From positions 97,574-161,573 of the forward strand of contig CBFHNF010000003.1 of NCBI GenBank assembly GCA_965657135.1: DNA of 64,000 nt. Reading direction: 5' to 3'. This document shows positions 6,580 through 14,720 of the stretch, one piece after another. A program made the position numbers and the translations under genes. The first letter of the stretch is position 1, and each line of letters opens with the position of its first letter. The notes under the pieces were generated by a model, which worked only from the letters and a program-made list of their open reading frames with translations, had not been told where the DNA came from and searched no databases. This DNA is from HIMB11 sp965657135. GTDB lineage: Bacteria > Pseudomonadota > Alphaproteobacteria > Rhodobacterales > Rhodobacteraceae.

Positions 6580-7005
6580 TCCTTGGGATACCGTAGAAGT
6601 AGCTGTATTTAGGCTGCTGTATATGTACGGAGCGAGAGAGAACCGGCTAAGTGGGTCGTAATAGTTGTGTTGACGTCTAAAATCACTGGGTTACCACTTA
6701 GAGTGATGACCCTGTATATGGCTCTTTCTAAACACAGATAGAATGTGAGAGAAGTTCACTTATGGATCACTCAACAGTACCCAATGTAACTTTGTGTAAA
6801 GAACGTGGAAGGCTGCCGGTTATTATCAACAACATACAAACAGAAACTTGCCGTGTAAGCCAATGTGTGCTGGTGAAAAGTAATTTAAATACCGGATAAA
6901 GTCTGCAAATAACTTTCTTAGAGATTTTGCTATAAACCAAATAATTAAAGACGGTTTTATAGACTTCTCTTACTTCATGATCTTTTTGCATGCTTTTTGG
7001 CGTTC
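6580..7005. other. Gene-free stretch with a weak inverted repeat
   Basis: No coding frame looks real here. CTAAGTGG (6647-6654) and CCACTTAG (6694-6701) form an 8-bp inverted repeat with a 39-nt loop. A 74-aa frame on the minus strand (6767-6991) has no ribosome site or family features. The AT content rises towards the next gene. Confidence 0.4.
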
Positions 7006-7257
7006 ATGTTGCTGCTTGTTCTATTGATGGAAGCTAGACCAGACGAAGAAGCCAAAGAACGCCGAAATTGGTGCAAAGAATATCATCCGAGTTTAACTTA
7101 TGAGGAATGCTCTAAGGAAGCGGGTTTAGACATTAAGAATGGCGCAGATCGGTGCGTTACTTTTGATAATTTGGTATGCGAAGCGCTAGGCATTGACGTT
7201 GAAAGTCATCCACCTGATTATATATTTGACGCGCTAGTGTCTGGGTGCGGGATTTAA
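7006..7257 (+). CDS. Small cysteine protein with CxxYHPxxxYxxC motif, 83 aa
   Basis: The ATG at 7006 gives a short hydrophobic start (LLLVLL) followed by a charged segment and the motif WCKEYHPSLTYEECSKEAG. The rest holds three more cysteines (DRCVTFDNLVCEALG and SGCGI). The short hydrophobic start could be an anchor or remnant signal. The same motif, CDQYHPNMSYKDC, occurs at the end of a 63-aa membrane protein at 56906-57097, so the two may share ancestry. Function unknown. Confidence 0.45.
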   Translation: MLLLVLLMEARPDEEAKERRNWCKEYHPSLTYEECSKEAGLDIKNGADRCVTFDNLVCEALGIDVESHPPDYIFDALVSGCGI

Positions 7258-7279
7258 CGATTTGCGCAGGAATTAGTGG

Positions 7280-7612
7280 ATGTTATATGTATCGTTAATC
7301 GTGAACGTTATTGTGCTTTTGCCGGTATGTATAATCATACTGATGAATGGAAAAGCAGCAGAGCGAGCATGGGGTGCTAAGACGGACGGCAGGTCTATTT
7401 TGCTCGCTGTCTATTTTACCATTTTGCTATTTAGTGTACTTCTTCTCATTGTGGGGCCAAATGGCCTATTGCCGATTGTACATACTCTGTTGGCGATACA
7501 GATAACTTACAAGTTAATATCAATCATAACGGTTGGTATACGCAGTGCTGTTGTTATATCTAACATAGCCATCGGTCTGCTACACGTTGGAACTATCTAT
7601 CTTACAATTTAA
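7280..7612 (+). CDS. Integral membrane protein, 110 aa
   Basis: The product has three to four predicted membrane helices: residues about 3-22, 40-60, 63-82 and 85-108. The loop between helices one and two carries ERAWGAKTDGR. No family is recognised. It lies 22 bp behind the CxxYHP gene and both could be one transcript, with the terminator at 7896 well downstream. Confidence 0.5.
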   Translation: MLYVSLIVNVIVLLPVCIIILMNGKAAERAWGAKTDGRSILLAVYFTILLFSVLLLIVGPNGLLPIVHTLLAIQITYKLISIITVGIRSAVVISNIAIGLLHVGTIYLTI

Positions 7613-7745
7613 GTTCGCCAGCAAAGCATTTGAAACTTTAACATTTAGGTAACAAATAGGTAAAGATGACAGTATTTGAAAAATTTATGTCATTTTCACT
7701 GTTGATTTGTAAAATGTCATGTGCAGAGTTATCCACAAGTTGGCA

Positions 7746-7930
7746 CAGTCCAGCAGGGAGAGTGACGGTCAGGTAGAGACAAGTATGGTTTCCCTGACCG
7801 TTCACAAAAAATTCACAATATAACTCTTGCGATTTAACTGTAATTAATCGAAGACATAGGCGTATAGTCAATTTGACTATCCTCCCTGTTGGACTGACCC
7901 TGCTTTAATTAAAGTAGGGTCTATTTTTTT
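7746..7930 (+). ncRNA. Structured RNA candidate: multi-helix junction plus terminator
   Basis: CAGTCCAGCAGGGAG (7746-7760) pairs with CTCCCTGTTGGACTG (7882-7896) over 15 positions with a single G-U. Inside this closing stem lie a 12-bp hairpin (GTGACGGTCAGG 7762-7773 with CCTGACCGT-CAC 7793-7805, one bulged T), a weak 5-bp stem (7830-7834 with 7846-7850) and a perfect 7-bp stem with a 3-nt loop (ATAGTCA 7864-7870, TGACTAT 7874-7880). An intrinsic terminator follows directly. No protein is encoded on the plus strand here. Nested stems of this length with a terminator point to a stable RNA of roughly 185 nt. Alternatively the 15-bp arms could be ends of a small mobile element, but no target duplication flanks them. 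Confidence 0.6.
7896..7930 (+). terminator. Intrinsic terminator
   Basis: GACCCTGCTTT, a tight AATT loop, AAAGTAGGGTC and then TATTTTTTT form a strong plus-strand terminator (11-bp stem with one G-U). It begins at the last base of the closing stem of the RNA candidate. Confidence 0.85.
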
Positions 7931-8053
7931 GCACGTATCCTTGGCGCAGACTATTTACGAAAATGACGATTAAACCGAAGTTTGCTACCAACCGTCACCG
8001 ACCTTCGAGCGCGTTATTTATAGCATGAAATGAGCTGTGCGGGGAAGGCGTGT

Positions 8054-8572
8054 TTAGTTCCTTCGCATTTCTTTGGGATCAAAAGTTAATTCAATATTAC
8101 GCCAATGATCATATTTATCTTTGGGTAGTTTATAACCGTCTTTTTGACATCTGAGAACTGCTCTTCTCGCAGATCGGAATGCGGCGTTCGCATCAGATTC
8201 ATTGCCCCCCTTAAAACCAATCATTTCCAATGACGAGGCAATGACTTTTCCATCTGGTTTCATTTTCATCGCCAAGATCACAGTTACATTGGCCGCGCCC
8301 GAGCCAACGTCGACGACCCAGTAATTCATGACCTGATTTCTAAAAGCTTCTCTTTTGCCCCCAGTTAAAGGAGCTGAACTCGCTTTAGGCTGCGCTTCAT
8401 CAACGATTTTATCGCGTTGAGGCTCTGATCAGTTTAAATTCGTAAAATGCTTTTCATCTTCAATCGACTTAACGCAGGCTTGCACATAATCAGCTTTCTC
8501 ATCAGCAATCTTTATTTGATCATCAGTATTGATATCAATGTTAGCTAATTTTGCTACACGTTCAGACGTAAC
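8054..8572 (-). pseudogene. TolA/energy-transducer C-terminal domain gene with internal stop
   Basis: Right after the stop of the 8573 gene the same minus-strand frame continues as a long codable stretch (AKLANIDINTDDQ, ADYVQACVKSIEDEKHF), meets TGA at 8429-8431, then runs on through SEPQRDKIVDEAQPKASS, LTGGKREAFRNQV and a 91-residue tail. That tail fits the C-terminal domain of rhodobacterial TolA: a strand-rich part (VTVILAMKMKPDGKV), the helix AFRSARRAVLRCQKDGY and LPKDKYDHWRNIELTFDP. There is no good start codon and no membrane or coiled-coil part. A nonsense change in an already truncated gene is the simplest reading. A 91-aa protein could still be made from the ATG at 8329. Confidence 0.65.
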
Positions 8573-8830
8573 TCAACGAATGGTCAAGAAGTTCTGTATT
8601 TGTAACAGAAGTTCAGTCTGCTGAGCCGCAGATAGCCTTTCTATTGCAACCTCATCACCATTGTGAATTTTGTCAAAAACTGTTTCCAAGTAGTCGTTTG
8701 TTCCAAAATCGAAAAGCATAGCAGCGAGATCATTACCATACAGACGCTCATCAAATGCTGTTTCCAACGCTTCGCGAAACTTATCTAACATGATTATTAC
8801 ATTTTCGACTTCAGAGAAGCACTCACGCAT
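8573..8830 (-). CDS. Hypothetical protein, 85 aa, acidic and helical
   Basis: The start overlaps the end of the zinc-ribbon gene by 8 bp, which suggests coupling. The product is acidic and helical (FSEVENVIIMLDKFREALETAFDE, YLETVFDKIHNGDEVAIERL) and ends in a Gln/Leu-rich helix. No family recognised. Because the frame continues after its TGA into the TolA-like remnant, it might itself have been an N-terminal part of a larger gene. Confidence 0.45.
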   Translation of the reverse strand: MRECFSEVENVIIMLDKFREALETAFDERLYGNDLAAMLFDFGTNDYLETVFDKIHNGDEVAIERLSAAQQTELLLQIQNFLTIR

Positions 8831-9128
8831 CGCGTCTCGCGATTATTGTGCGACAGCTTGCGTCGCCAGTGTCATTAGCAGTTCTGTTAAGATGGTGCGC
8901 ATCTAACTTATCTTGGTCATATTCAATATCGCTAGCATTACGGAAATAAATTACCATTTCAACCTCTCCGCGCCGAGCACAGTTAGAACAACGCGATTTG
9001 TTCTTAATCTGCGCAATGTTCTGCAAACCTTTTGCGATAAAAGTAGCCACTGGCACGTTGGCTTGGTGCCGACAATGAGCGCACTGAAGGTGCAGCCAGT
9101 GTTTAGGAACAAGTGAGAGTTGGGTCAT
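8823..9128 (-). CDS. Zinc-ribbon-like small protein, 101 aa
   Basis: Two CxxC pairs (CAHC at about residues 16-19 and CSNC at about 47-50) around a strand-rich centre form a likely zinc ribbon. The N-terminus reads LVPKHWLHLQ. Family not recognised; the layout resembles small island or phage-associated zinc-ribbon proteins. It is the first gene of a short minus-strand group ending in the TolA-like remnant. Confidence 0.55.
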   Translation of the reverse strand: MTQLSLVPKHWLHLQCAHCRHQANVPVATFIAKGLQNIAQIKNKSRCSNCARRGEVEMVIYFRNASDIEYDQDKLDAHHLNRTANDTGDASCRTIIARRDA

Positions 9129-9219
9129 AGCACTACGATATTGGGTAAGGCACGGCTAGTAAATGTGATGAAATCGGAGACTAAACATTGGCTGGGAAGA
9201 AATTAGTAATAGAAGCACT

Positions 9220-9309
9220 CGCACAAATTGACCCCAGTCGCGCGCGGGCGCACGCGTAGACCATTAGCGTAGCGCAAATTGATCAAGTCGCGCACGCACA
9301 CGCGAGGGA
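9220..9309. repeat. Diverged tandem repeat, two units of about 40 bp
   Basis: CGCACAAATTGACCCCAGTCGCGCGC (from 9220) and GCGCAAATTGATCAAGTCGCGCAC (from 9272) are related, each followed by a GC-rich CGCACGCG-type run. The GC-rich runs stand out from the AT-rich surroundings. Together with the GTACCC pair at about 9340-9357 (TGTACCCAAACTCGTACCC), they occupy the stretch between the island genes and the tRNA-Leu, where integrase or arm sites would be expected. I see no integrase gene. Confidence 0.4.
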
Positions 9310-9412
9310 CAAAACGAAAACTCACATTGTAAAAAAAATGTACCCAAACTCGTACCCAATATGATTTAGATCAATTAACACTTTTTATTTACAATAAGTT
9401 AGGTGCGGATTT

Positions 9413-9498
9413 TGGTGCCCAAGGAGAGATTCGAACTCTCACGCCCGTGAAGGCGGGGGATTTTGAATCCCCTGCGTCTACCATTCCGCCACTTGGGC
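9413..9498 (-). tRNA. tRNA-Leu (anticodon CAA)
   Basis: Reading the minus strand from 9498: a GCCCAAG acceptor arm, the D arm with GGCGGAATGGTAGACGC, an anticodon stem-loop GGGGA-TTCAAAA-TCCCC with CAA at the anticodon, a long variable arm typical of leucine tRNAs, a TTCGAAT T-loop, CTTGGGC and an encoded ACCA end at 9413. Its 3' end points into the accessory region, the classic orientation for a tRNA used as an integration site. Confidence 0.95.
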
Positions 9499-9605
9499 AC
9501 TGACAGGCTGATTAAACAAATGTTCAAAGAACGTCCAGAGGGAAAACGCGCTTGACCACAAAAGTTTTGCGTGTTTTCAACCCGTGAGAGATGCAGGAGG
9601 TTGTG

Positions 9606-10184
9606 ATGCTAAGATCCCTATATGATTGGACAATGCGAATGTCCGAACATCCACGCGCACTTTGGATTTTGGCAGCAGTCGCCTTTATAGAATCCTCGTT
9701 TTTTCCAATTCCAGTGGATGTTATGCTGATCCCCATGGTTCTTGCCGCACGTAAGCGTGCATGGATTTATGCAACAGTGGCCATGTCGTTTTCTGTATTA
9801 GGTGGTTTGTTTGGGTATGCCATCGGCATGTTCGCATTTGAACAAATCGCAGAACCTACGTTGATTGCATTGGGTAAGGCCGACGCAATGGCCGAATACG
9901 CCGGTCGGTTTAACGATATGGGGTTTTGGACAGTGTTGATGGCGGGTATTACGCCCTTCCCTTTCAAAGTGATCACGATCATGTCAGGTGCAACCGCCAT
10001 GCCGCTGTGGTTATTTGTTTCAACGGCGATCATTGCCCGCTCGGTGAGGTTCTTTTTGGTCTGCGGCCTGCTTTACTTTTTTGGGCCACCTATCAAATTA
10101 TTTATTGAACGCTATTTGGGTTGGGTTTTTGCGGCCGGTTTGATTGTTTTGTTCGTTGGGTTTTGGGGAGTACAATACCTATGA
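9606..10184 (+). CDS. YqaA/DedA-type SNARE-associated membrane protein
   Basis: AGGAGG lies 5 bp before the ATG at 9606. The product (about 192 aa) has several membrane helices. Near residues 30-45 it carries ESSFFPIPVDVMLIP, the E...PIP motif of the VTT/DedA superfamily, and later GITPFPFKVITIMSG, the second re-entrant motif. Members act as lipid or small-molecule transport proteins of the inner membrane. The ATGA overlap with dsbB suggests one operon. Confidence 0.85.
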   Translation: MLRSLYDWTMRMSEHPRALWILAAVAFIESSFFPIPVDVMLIPMVLAARKRAWIYATVAMSFSVLGGLFGYAIGMFAFEQIAEPTLIALGKADAMAEYAGRFNDMGFWTVLMAGITPFPFKVITIMSGATAMPLWLFVSTAIIARSVRFFLVCGLLYFFGPPIKLFIERYLGWVFAAGLIVLFVGFWGVQYL

Positions 10185-10639
10185 ATGCACGCACGTTAGG
10201 CATCTGTGCCGCGCTGGGTTCTTTGGCTATGATGCTTGTGGCACTTGGATTTCAGTATTTAGGCGATCTTCCGCCGTGTAAAATGTGTTATTGGCAACGC
10301 TATCCCCATATTGCCGCCATCGGAATAGGCGCGATTTTCTATCTTACCTCTTTGCGCTTTCTCTTGTTATTGGGCGGTTTATCGGCACTGACAACTGCAT
10401 TAATCGGCGTTTATCACGTTGGGGTTGAACAAAAATGGTGGTCTGGACCTGACACTTGTACTTCATCCTCGACCGACGGATTTAGCGTTGATGAATTAAT
10501 GACTCAAATCATGACCGCACCGCTTGTGCGATGTGATGAGATCGCCTGGTCATTCATGGGTCTTTCGATGGCAGGCTGGAATGCGGTGATTTCATTTGGT
10601 TTAGCCCTGTTATGGATCAGGGCGTTTCAGCGCTCATAA
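10181..10639 (+). CDS. dsbB: Disulfide bond formation protein DsbB
   Basis: About 152 aa with four membrane helices. The redox motif PPCKMCYWQR (cysteines about residues 31 and 34) and a second cysteine pair in the following periplasmic loop (DTC at about 91, VRC at about 118) match DsbB, which reoxidises DsbA using quinone. The ATG at 10181 overlaps the upstream stop (ATGA). It ends 1 bp before the convergent dctD stop. Confidence 0.9.
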   Translation: MNARTLGICAALGSLAMMLVALGFQYLGDLPPCKMCYWQRYPHIAAIGIGAIFYLTSLRFLLLLGGLSALTTALIGVYHVGVEQKWWSGPDTCTSSSTDGFSVDELMTQIMTAPLVRCDEIAWSFMGLSMAGWNAVISFGLALLWIRAFQRS

Positions 10640-11974
10640 TCATATATAATCCGTACGCTGAAGGCTGTATTTGGCCATCTTTTCATTTAGGGTACGACGC
10701 GGCAGTCGCAGTTCATCCATAACCTTTGCGATTGATCCTTTGTGACGACGCATGGTGTTGTCGATCAACATGCGTTCAAATGCCTCTACATATTCCTTTA
10801 GCGGTTTACCCTCGGTTGTAACAACAGTTGTCATTTCGTCATCACCTGTCATCAACAGGGATGACATTGACCCTTCGCCGCGGCGCGATTGCAAGACCGC
10901 CTGTTCAGCCACATTCATAAGTTGACGCACGTTTCCAGGCCAAGGTGCCTGGATTAATTGAGCAGCATCTTGGGCTGAAATGATGGGTGCATCACAGCCG
11001 TAGTCATCTGCAAATTGTTCGCATTGTCGATTGAACATTTCCAAAATATCATCCCCACGCTTGCGCAGTGGAGGGAGCGTTATACTGAGCGCATTCAAGC
11101 GATATAACAAATTAGGGCGTAATTTATCCGCAACCGTTTTACCGACTTCTTGTCCGTTGCTGATGGCAATGATGCGTGTTTCAGCAGGTGTGCCTTGGGT
11201 GTCGATTTCGGCCAAAAGCTTGCCTTGGACTTGCTCGCTTAGGATATCTATGTCCTCTAAAACCAAGGTCCCGCCGCGCGCTTCTTCGATTGCTGGCAAA
11301 AAACTATCTTCGGCATAAACTGGGCCAAACAGGCGACGCATCAATGCATCTTCTTCAAAGGCGGAACAATTTAAAATTACAAACTTTTTCCCCGCCCGAT
11401 TTCCAACAGCATGTAATGCGTGCGCAACCAGTGTTTTACCTGTTCCTGTTTCCCCATCGATCAGGATATGACCATCAGCCTGTGCAATATCTAAAATATC
11501 TTCTCGCAGCCGCTGCATTGGTTGCGACTTGCCCATCAATTTCTTCAATAACTGTGATCCATCCGACAACTCACGACGCAATGCACGATTATCAAGCGTC
11601 AGACGCCTTTGCTGCGTCGCCTTTTTGGCAAGTTGGCTCATGGTGTCCGGATTAAATGGTTTTTCCAAAAAATTATAGGCGCCCAACCGCATCGCCTCGA
11701 CTGCCATGGGAACATCGCCGTGACCGGTGATCATGATGACAGGTAACGCACTATCACGCGCCATCAATTGCCGTAAAAATTGCATGCCGTCCATTCCTGG
11801 CATTTTGATATCAGTGATGATGATCCCGGGATAATCATGTCCAATTGCGGCCAATGCGTCCTCGGCTTTGGCGAAACTTTCCGTATCATAGCCAGACAAC
11901 GCTAACCACTGGGTGATCGACAAACGCATGTCTTTTTCGTCGTCTACAATCGCAATTTTCATAGCTTTGCCCAT
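10640..11974 (-). CDS. dctD: DctD-type NtrC-family response regulator without GAFTGA loop
   Basis: 444 aa. Receiver domain first, with phosphorylation site Asp55 (IIITDIKMPGMDG). The AAA+ domain has Walker A GETGTGKT at about 174-181, but the sigma-54 contact motif GAFTGA is missing: LFGPVYAEDSF stands in its place, and Walker B reads LVLEDID rather than LFLDEI. The C-terminus carries a Fis-type helix-turn-helix (GSIAKVMDELRLPRRTLNEK). Paired with dctB 3 bp upstream, it probably controls dicarboxylate uptake. The missing loop suggests it does not open sigma-54 promoters; related rhodobacterial regulators lack it too. Confidence 0.88.
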   Translation of the reverse strand: MGKAMKIAIVDDEKDMRLSITQWLALSGYDTESFAKAEDALAAIGHDYPGIIITDIKMPGMDGMQFLRQLMARDSALPVIMITGHGDVPMAVEAMRLGAYNFLEKPFNPDTMSQLAKKATQQRRLTLDNRALRRELSDGSQLLKKLMGKSQPMQRLREDILDIAQADGHILIDGETGTGKTLVAHALHAVGNRAGKKFVILNCSAFEEDALMRRLFGPVYAEDSFLPAIEEARGGTLVLEDIDILSEQVQGKLLAEIDTQGTPAETRIIAISNGQEVGKTVADKLRPNLLYRLNALSITLPPLRKRGDDILEMFNRQCEQFADDYGCDAPIISAQDAAQLIQAPWPGNVRQLMNVAEQAVLQSRRGEGSMSSLLMTGDDEMTTVVTTEGKPLKEYVEAFERMLIDNTMRRHKGSIAKVMDELRLPRRTLNEKMAKYSLQRTDYI

Positions 11975-11977
11975 AAT

Positions 11978-13768
11978 TTACCCCGTTGCCTCGAATGGTT
12001 CTTGTCGTGTGTTATGTTCATCAAAAGGAGGCAGGATGACTTCGAATACTGCACCGCCCTCTTCAGAATTACGCGCGGTCAATCGACCGCCCATATCATT
12101 GATAATGCCAGAAGAGATCGCAAGCCCAAGACCTGTGCCTTCGCCTGCCTGTTTCGTTGTATAAAAAGGTTCAAACAAATCATCTAAATCCGCAATCCCA
12201 AACCCATTATCCCGAACCGTCAACGATATCATTTGTCCCGTGCTGAGAATAATTTCAATTTCGGGATCCTTGACTGATTTAATTGCATCAATTGCATTTC
12301 TAAACAGGTTGATCAGCACCTGCTCAATGCGCATTCGATCTCCCATAACCAGCGCATCTTGATCACTGATAACCTTGCTTAATCGCACTTTATATTGCTG
12401 CAGCTGTGGATCCATCATCGTCAACGAAGACGCAATTGAATCTGCCATATTCACGGGTTGGAAACTCTCACCCCCTTTGCGCGCATATGATTTCAACTGG
12501 CGTGTAATCGCGCCCATGCGCTCTAACAGATCATCAATTCTTGAAAAAGCTGCTGAGGCCTCTTCTGGTCGGTTTCGGCGCAGCAATAAATTCGCACCCG
12601 CCAAATAGGTTTTCATCGCCGCTAAAGGCTGGTTAAGTTCATGTGACACAGCCGCCGACATTTCACCCAAAGCAGCCAACTTTGAACTTTGCGCAAGGCT
12701 TTGTTCGGCGACTTCTAGGTTTTGTTCAACTTTTTTTCGCTCAGCTATTTCACGTTGAAGACGTTGGTTCAAACCACGTAACTCTGCACTTTCTCGCTGG
12801 AATAGTAACAAACGTAATGTATTTCGACGGTTCAGAGCGTAAAAACCAGCCGCAAAAATCAATGCAAAGAACATAATTTCAAAGGCTAAAATTGAATTGA
12901 TACGCTCTCGTACCGTCGAATATGCGGTAAAATTCGTAATTTGCCACCCTTGAAACCCCAAGCGACCTTGTTGCCGCATGACGGCACGACCCTGAAAATA
13001 CCGATCAAATTGCGTATCGCTGCCTGTCCAATCCGCGGTAAAGCGTAAGGCGCGGTCAATCGCGCTTTCGGCAGGTTCACGCTTGAGTGCTTCTTCTTCT
13101 GTCAATCCACGCCAACGGGGTTCAGTGGACAAAACGATGATTCCACTGCTGTCGGATACAAACACTGCATCCGCAATCCCTGCCCAAGCTCTTTCAAATT
13201 GAAGCAGATCCACCTCTACCAAGATAACACCAAGCGGTTCGTTCTGCGCATCTAATCGTTTTGCATAATAAAACCCAAAGCCACCGCTGTCCTTTTCTTC
13301 AACGCTGAAAACTGTATCATTGGAGCGCATCGCATTTATGAAATAAGCCTTTTCTTTATGCGCTGTAGAAATATTCTGCCGTTCAGTCGATGCAACTGAG
13401 CGACCATCAACGTCAAGCAAACTCAGAGACGCGGCATTAATTTCATCCAAAAAACTGATCAAGCGTTGCGATGTCTGTGAAAAATCATCTGACTCTAACG
13501 ATGCAATCAATGACTGATCTCGTGCAAGCAACTGTGGAACGATAGAATTGCGTTGCAGTTCGCTTTTTAAATTTCCACCATAGAGTGCCAACCGCAATTC
13601 AGCACGGTTGGCAGTACTTTGAGAAAAGCGATCCACCAAGATGTTATTTGTTAGGTACAATGTAAACGCAGCGATCACAAAAAACGCAGCAACCACGCCG
13701 CGCAGACGCAGTGAACTACGTGCTGTCAGGATTACATCATCTTCAGAATCATTAGGCGTCGGCGTCAT
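11978..13768 (-). CDS. dctB: DctB-type sensor histidine kinase
   Basis: 596 aa. Two membrane helices (about 24-44 and 293-313) flank a periplasmic sensor of the double-PAS/Cache type. A coiled-coil linker (about 325-360) leads to the HisKA domain with His376 in SAAVSHELNQPLAAMK, and an ATPase domain with N box (LINLFRNAIDAI), G1 (DNGFGIA) and G2 (GTGLGLAI). It forms a two-component system with the dctD gene just downstream; dicarboxylates are the usual ligands. No dctA or dicarboxylate TRAP gene lies next to it here. Confidence 0.9.
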   Translation of the reverse strand: MTPTPNDSEDDVILTARSSLRLRGVVAAFFVIAAFTLYLTNNILVDRFSQSTANRAELRLALYGGNLKSELQRNSIVPQLLARDQSLIASLESDDFSQTSQRLISFLDEINAASLSLLDVDGRSVASTERQNISTAHKEKAYFINAMRSNDTVFSVEEKDSGGFGFYYAKRLDAQNEPLGVILVEVDLLQFERAWAGIADAVFVSDSSGIIVLSTEPRWRGLTEEEALKREPAESAIDRALRFTADWTGSDTQFDRYFQGRAVMRQQGRLGFQGWQITNFTAYSTVRERINSILAFEIMFFALIFAAGFYALNRRNTLRLLLFQRESAELRGLNQRLQREIAERKKVEQNLEVAEQSLAQSSKLAALGEMSAAVSHELNQPLAAMKTYLAGANLLLRRNRPEEASAAFSRIDDLLERMGAITRQLKSYARKGGESFQPVNMADSIASSLTMMDPQLQQYKVRLSKVISDQDALVMGDRMRIEQVLINLFRNAIDAIKSVKDPEIEIILSTGQMISLTVRDNGFGIADLDDLFEPFYTTKQAGEGTGLGLAISSGIINDMGGRLTARNSEEGGAVFEVILPPFDEHNTRQEPFEATG

Positions 13769-13800
13769 ACCGTCAAATTATACCCAAGATGAGGCGGGTG

Positions 13801-14469
13801 TTACACCTTCGCGAATTGTTCCATCAATCCGGCAAAAAACGGCTGACCGTCTGTGCCCCCTTGTTCTGGGTCGGCCAAACGTTCGGGATGCGGCATCATG
13901 CCCAAAACACGGCGGTTTTCCGATAGCACGCCTGCGATACGGCGCACTGACCCGTTGGGGTTATCCATATAAGTAAAGGCCACCCGGTCCTGTTCGAACA
14001 ATGCCTGTGCATCCGTTTCGTCGATGGTATAGTTGCCGTCATGGTGAGCAATTGGGATAGTGATCATTTGGTCGTTTTTATACGCACAAGTATATGCCGA
14101 CTGTGTCGTTTCGACCCGAAGCTCAATATGCTTGCAGATGTATTTCAGCCCGGCATTTCGCAACAATGCACCTGGCAACAATCCTGTTTCCGTCAAAACC
14201 TGGAATCCATTGCAAACACCAAAAACATAACCACCGCGATTTGCAAATTCGACGACCGATTGACAAATCGGTGATCGCGCAGCAATTGCGCCCACGCGCA
14301 AATAATCTCCGAATGAAAATCCACCAGGGATTGCAACGAAATCTAGCCCTTCGGGCAAATCAGTATCTTTGTGCCACACCATTTTAACATCAGCGCCCGT
14401 AGCCTTTAGGGCCGCAGCCATGTCACGATCACAGTTAGAACCTGGAAATTGTATAACAGCCGCGCGCAT
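13801..14469 (-). CDS. purQ: Phosphoribosylformylglycinamidine synthase subunit I (PurQ)
   Basis: 222 aa class I glutamine amidotransferase. Motifs include GSNCDRD, PGGFSFGDYLR, the nucleophile Cys in GVCNGFQ and the His/Glu pair in MMPHPERL. It supplies ammonia to FGAM synthase in de novo purine synthesis. It overlaps purS by one base (ATGA-type junction) in the order purC-purS-purQ; the large subunit purL is not in the window. Confidence 0.97.
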   Translation of the reverse strand: MRAAVIQFPGSNCDRDMAAALKATGADVKMVWHKDTDLPEGLDFVAIPGGFSFGDYLRVGAIAARSPICQSVVEFANRGGYVFGVCNGFQVLTETGLLPGALLRNAGLKYICKHIELRVETTQSAYTCAYKNDQMITIPIAHHDGNYTIDETDAQALFEQDRVAFTYMDNPNGSVRRIAGVLSENRRVLGMMPHPERLADPEQGGTDGQPFFAGLMEQFAKV

Positions 14470-14708
14470 TAGCTTAACTCGATCTGATAGCTTTCGATCA
14501 CAGTATTGGCCAAAAGTTTTTCACACATTTCTTTCACTTCAGCTTCTGCCGCGCTTTTGTCTGTTGCGCTTAGATCAAGTTCGATCACCTTGCCCTGACG
14601 CACGCCTTCAACACCGTCAAACCCCATTGAACCAAGTGCATGATGCACCGCCTCACCCTGGGGATCTAGAACACCATTTTTTAACATGACATAGACACGG
14701 GCTTTCAT
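14469..14708 (-). CDS. purS: FGAM synthase subunit PurS
   Basis: 79 aa, the normal length. It begins KARVYVMLKNGVLDPQGEAV and contains MGFDGVEGVRQGKVIEL, both typical of PurS. PurS bridges PurQ and PurL in the bacterial three-part FGAM synthase. It lies 12 bp after purC. Confidence 0.96.
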   Translation of the reverse strand: MKARVYVMLKNGVLDPQGEAVHHALGSMGFDGVEGVRQGKVIELDLSATDKSAAEAEVKEMCEKLLANTVIESYQIELS

Positions 14709-14720
14709 ACTCTATACCTC

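Noticed and set aside
6767..6991. Minus-strand 74-aa open frame
   Set aside because: No ribosome site, no family features and odd composition; treated as non-coding.
7729..7737. Consensus DnaA box TTATCCACA
   Set aside because: Only one good box, with no cluster, AT-rich unwinding region or dnaA/parAB genes nearby; not enough for an origin. Kept only as a remark with the RNA candidate.
7638..7871. Minus-strand 77-aa open frame across the RNA candidate
   Set aside because: Its codons fall in the paired stems and the text has no family features; the RNA reading explains the constraint better.
7746..7896. Miniature transposable element with 15-bp inverted ends
   Set aside because: No target-site duplication flanks the arms, and the inner stems and directly attached terminator fit an RNA better.
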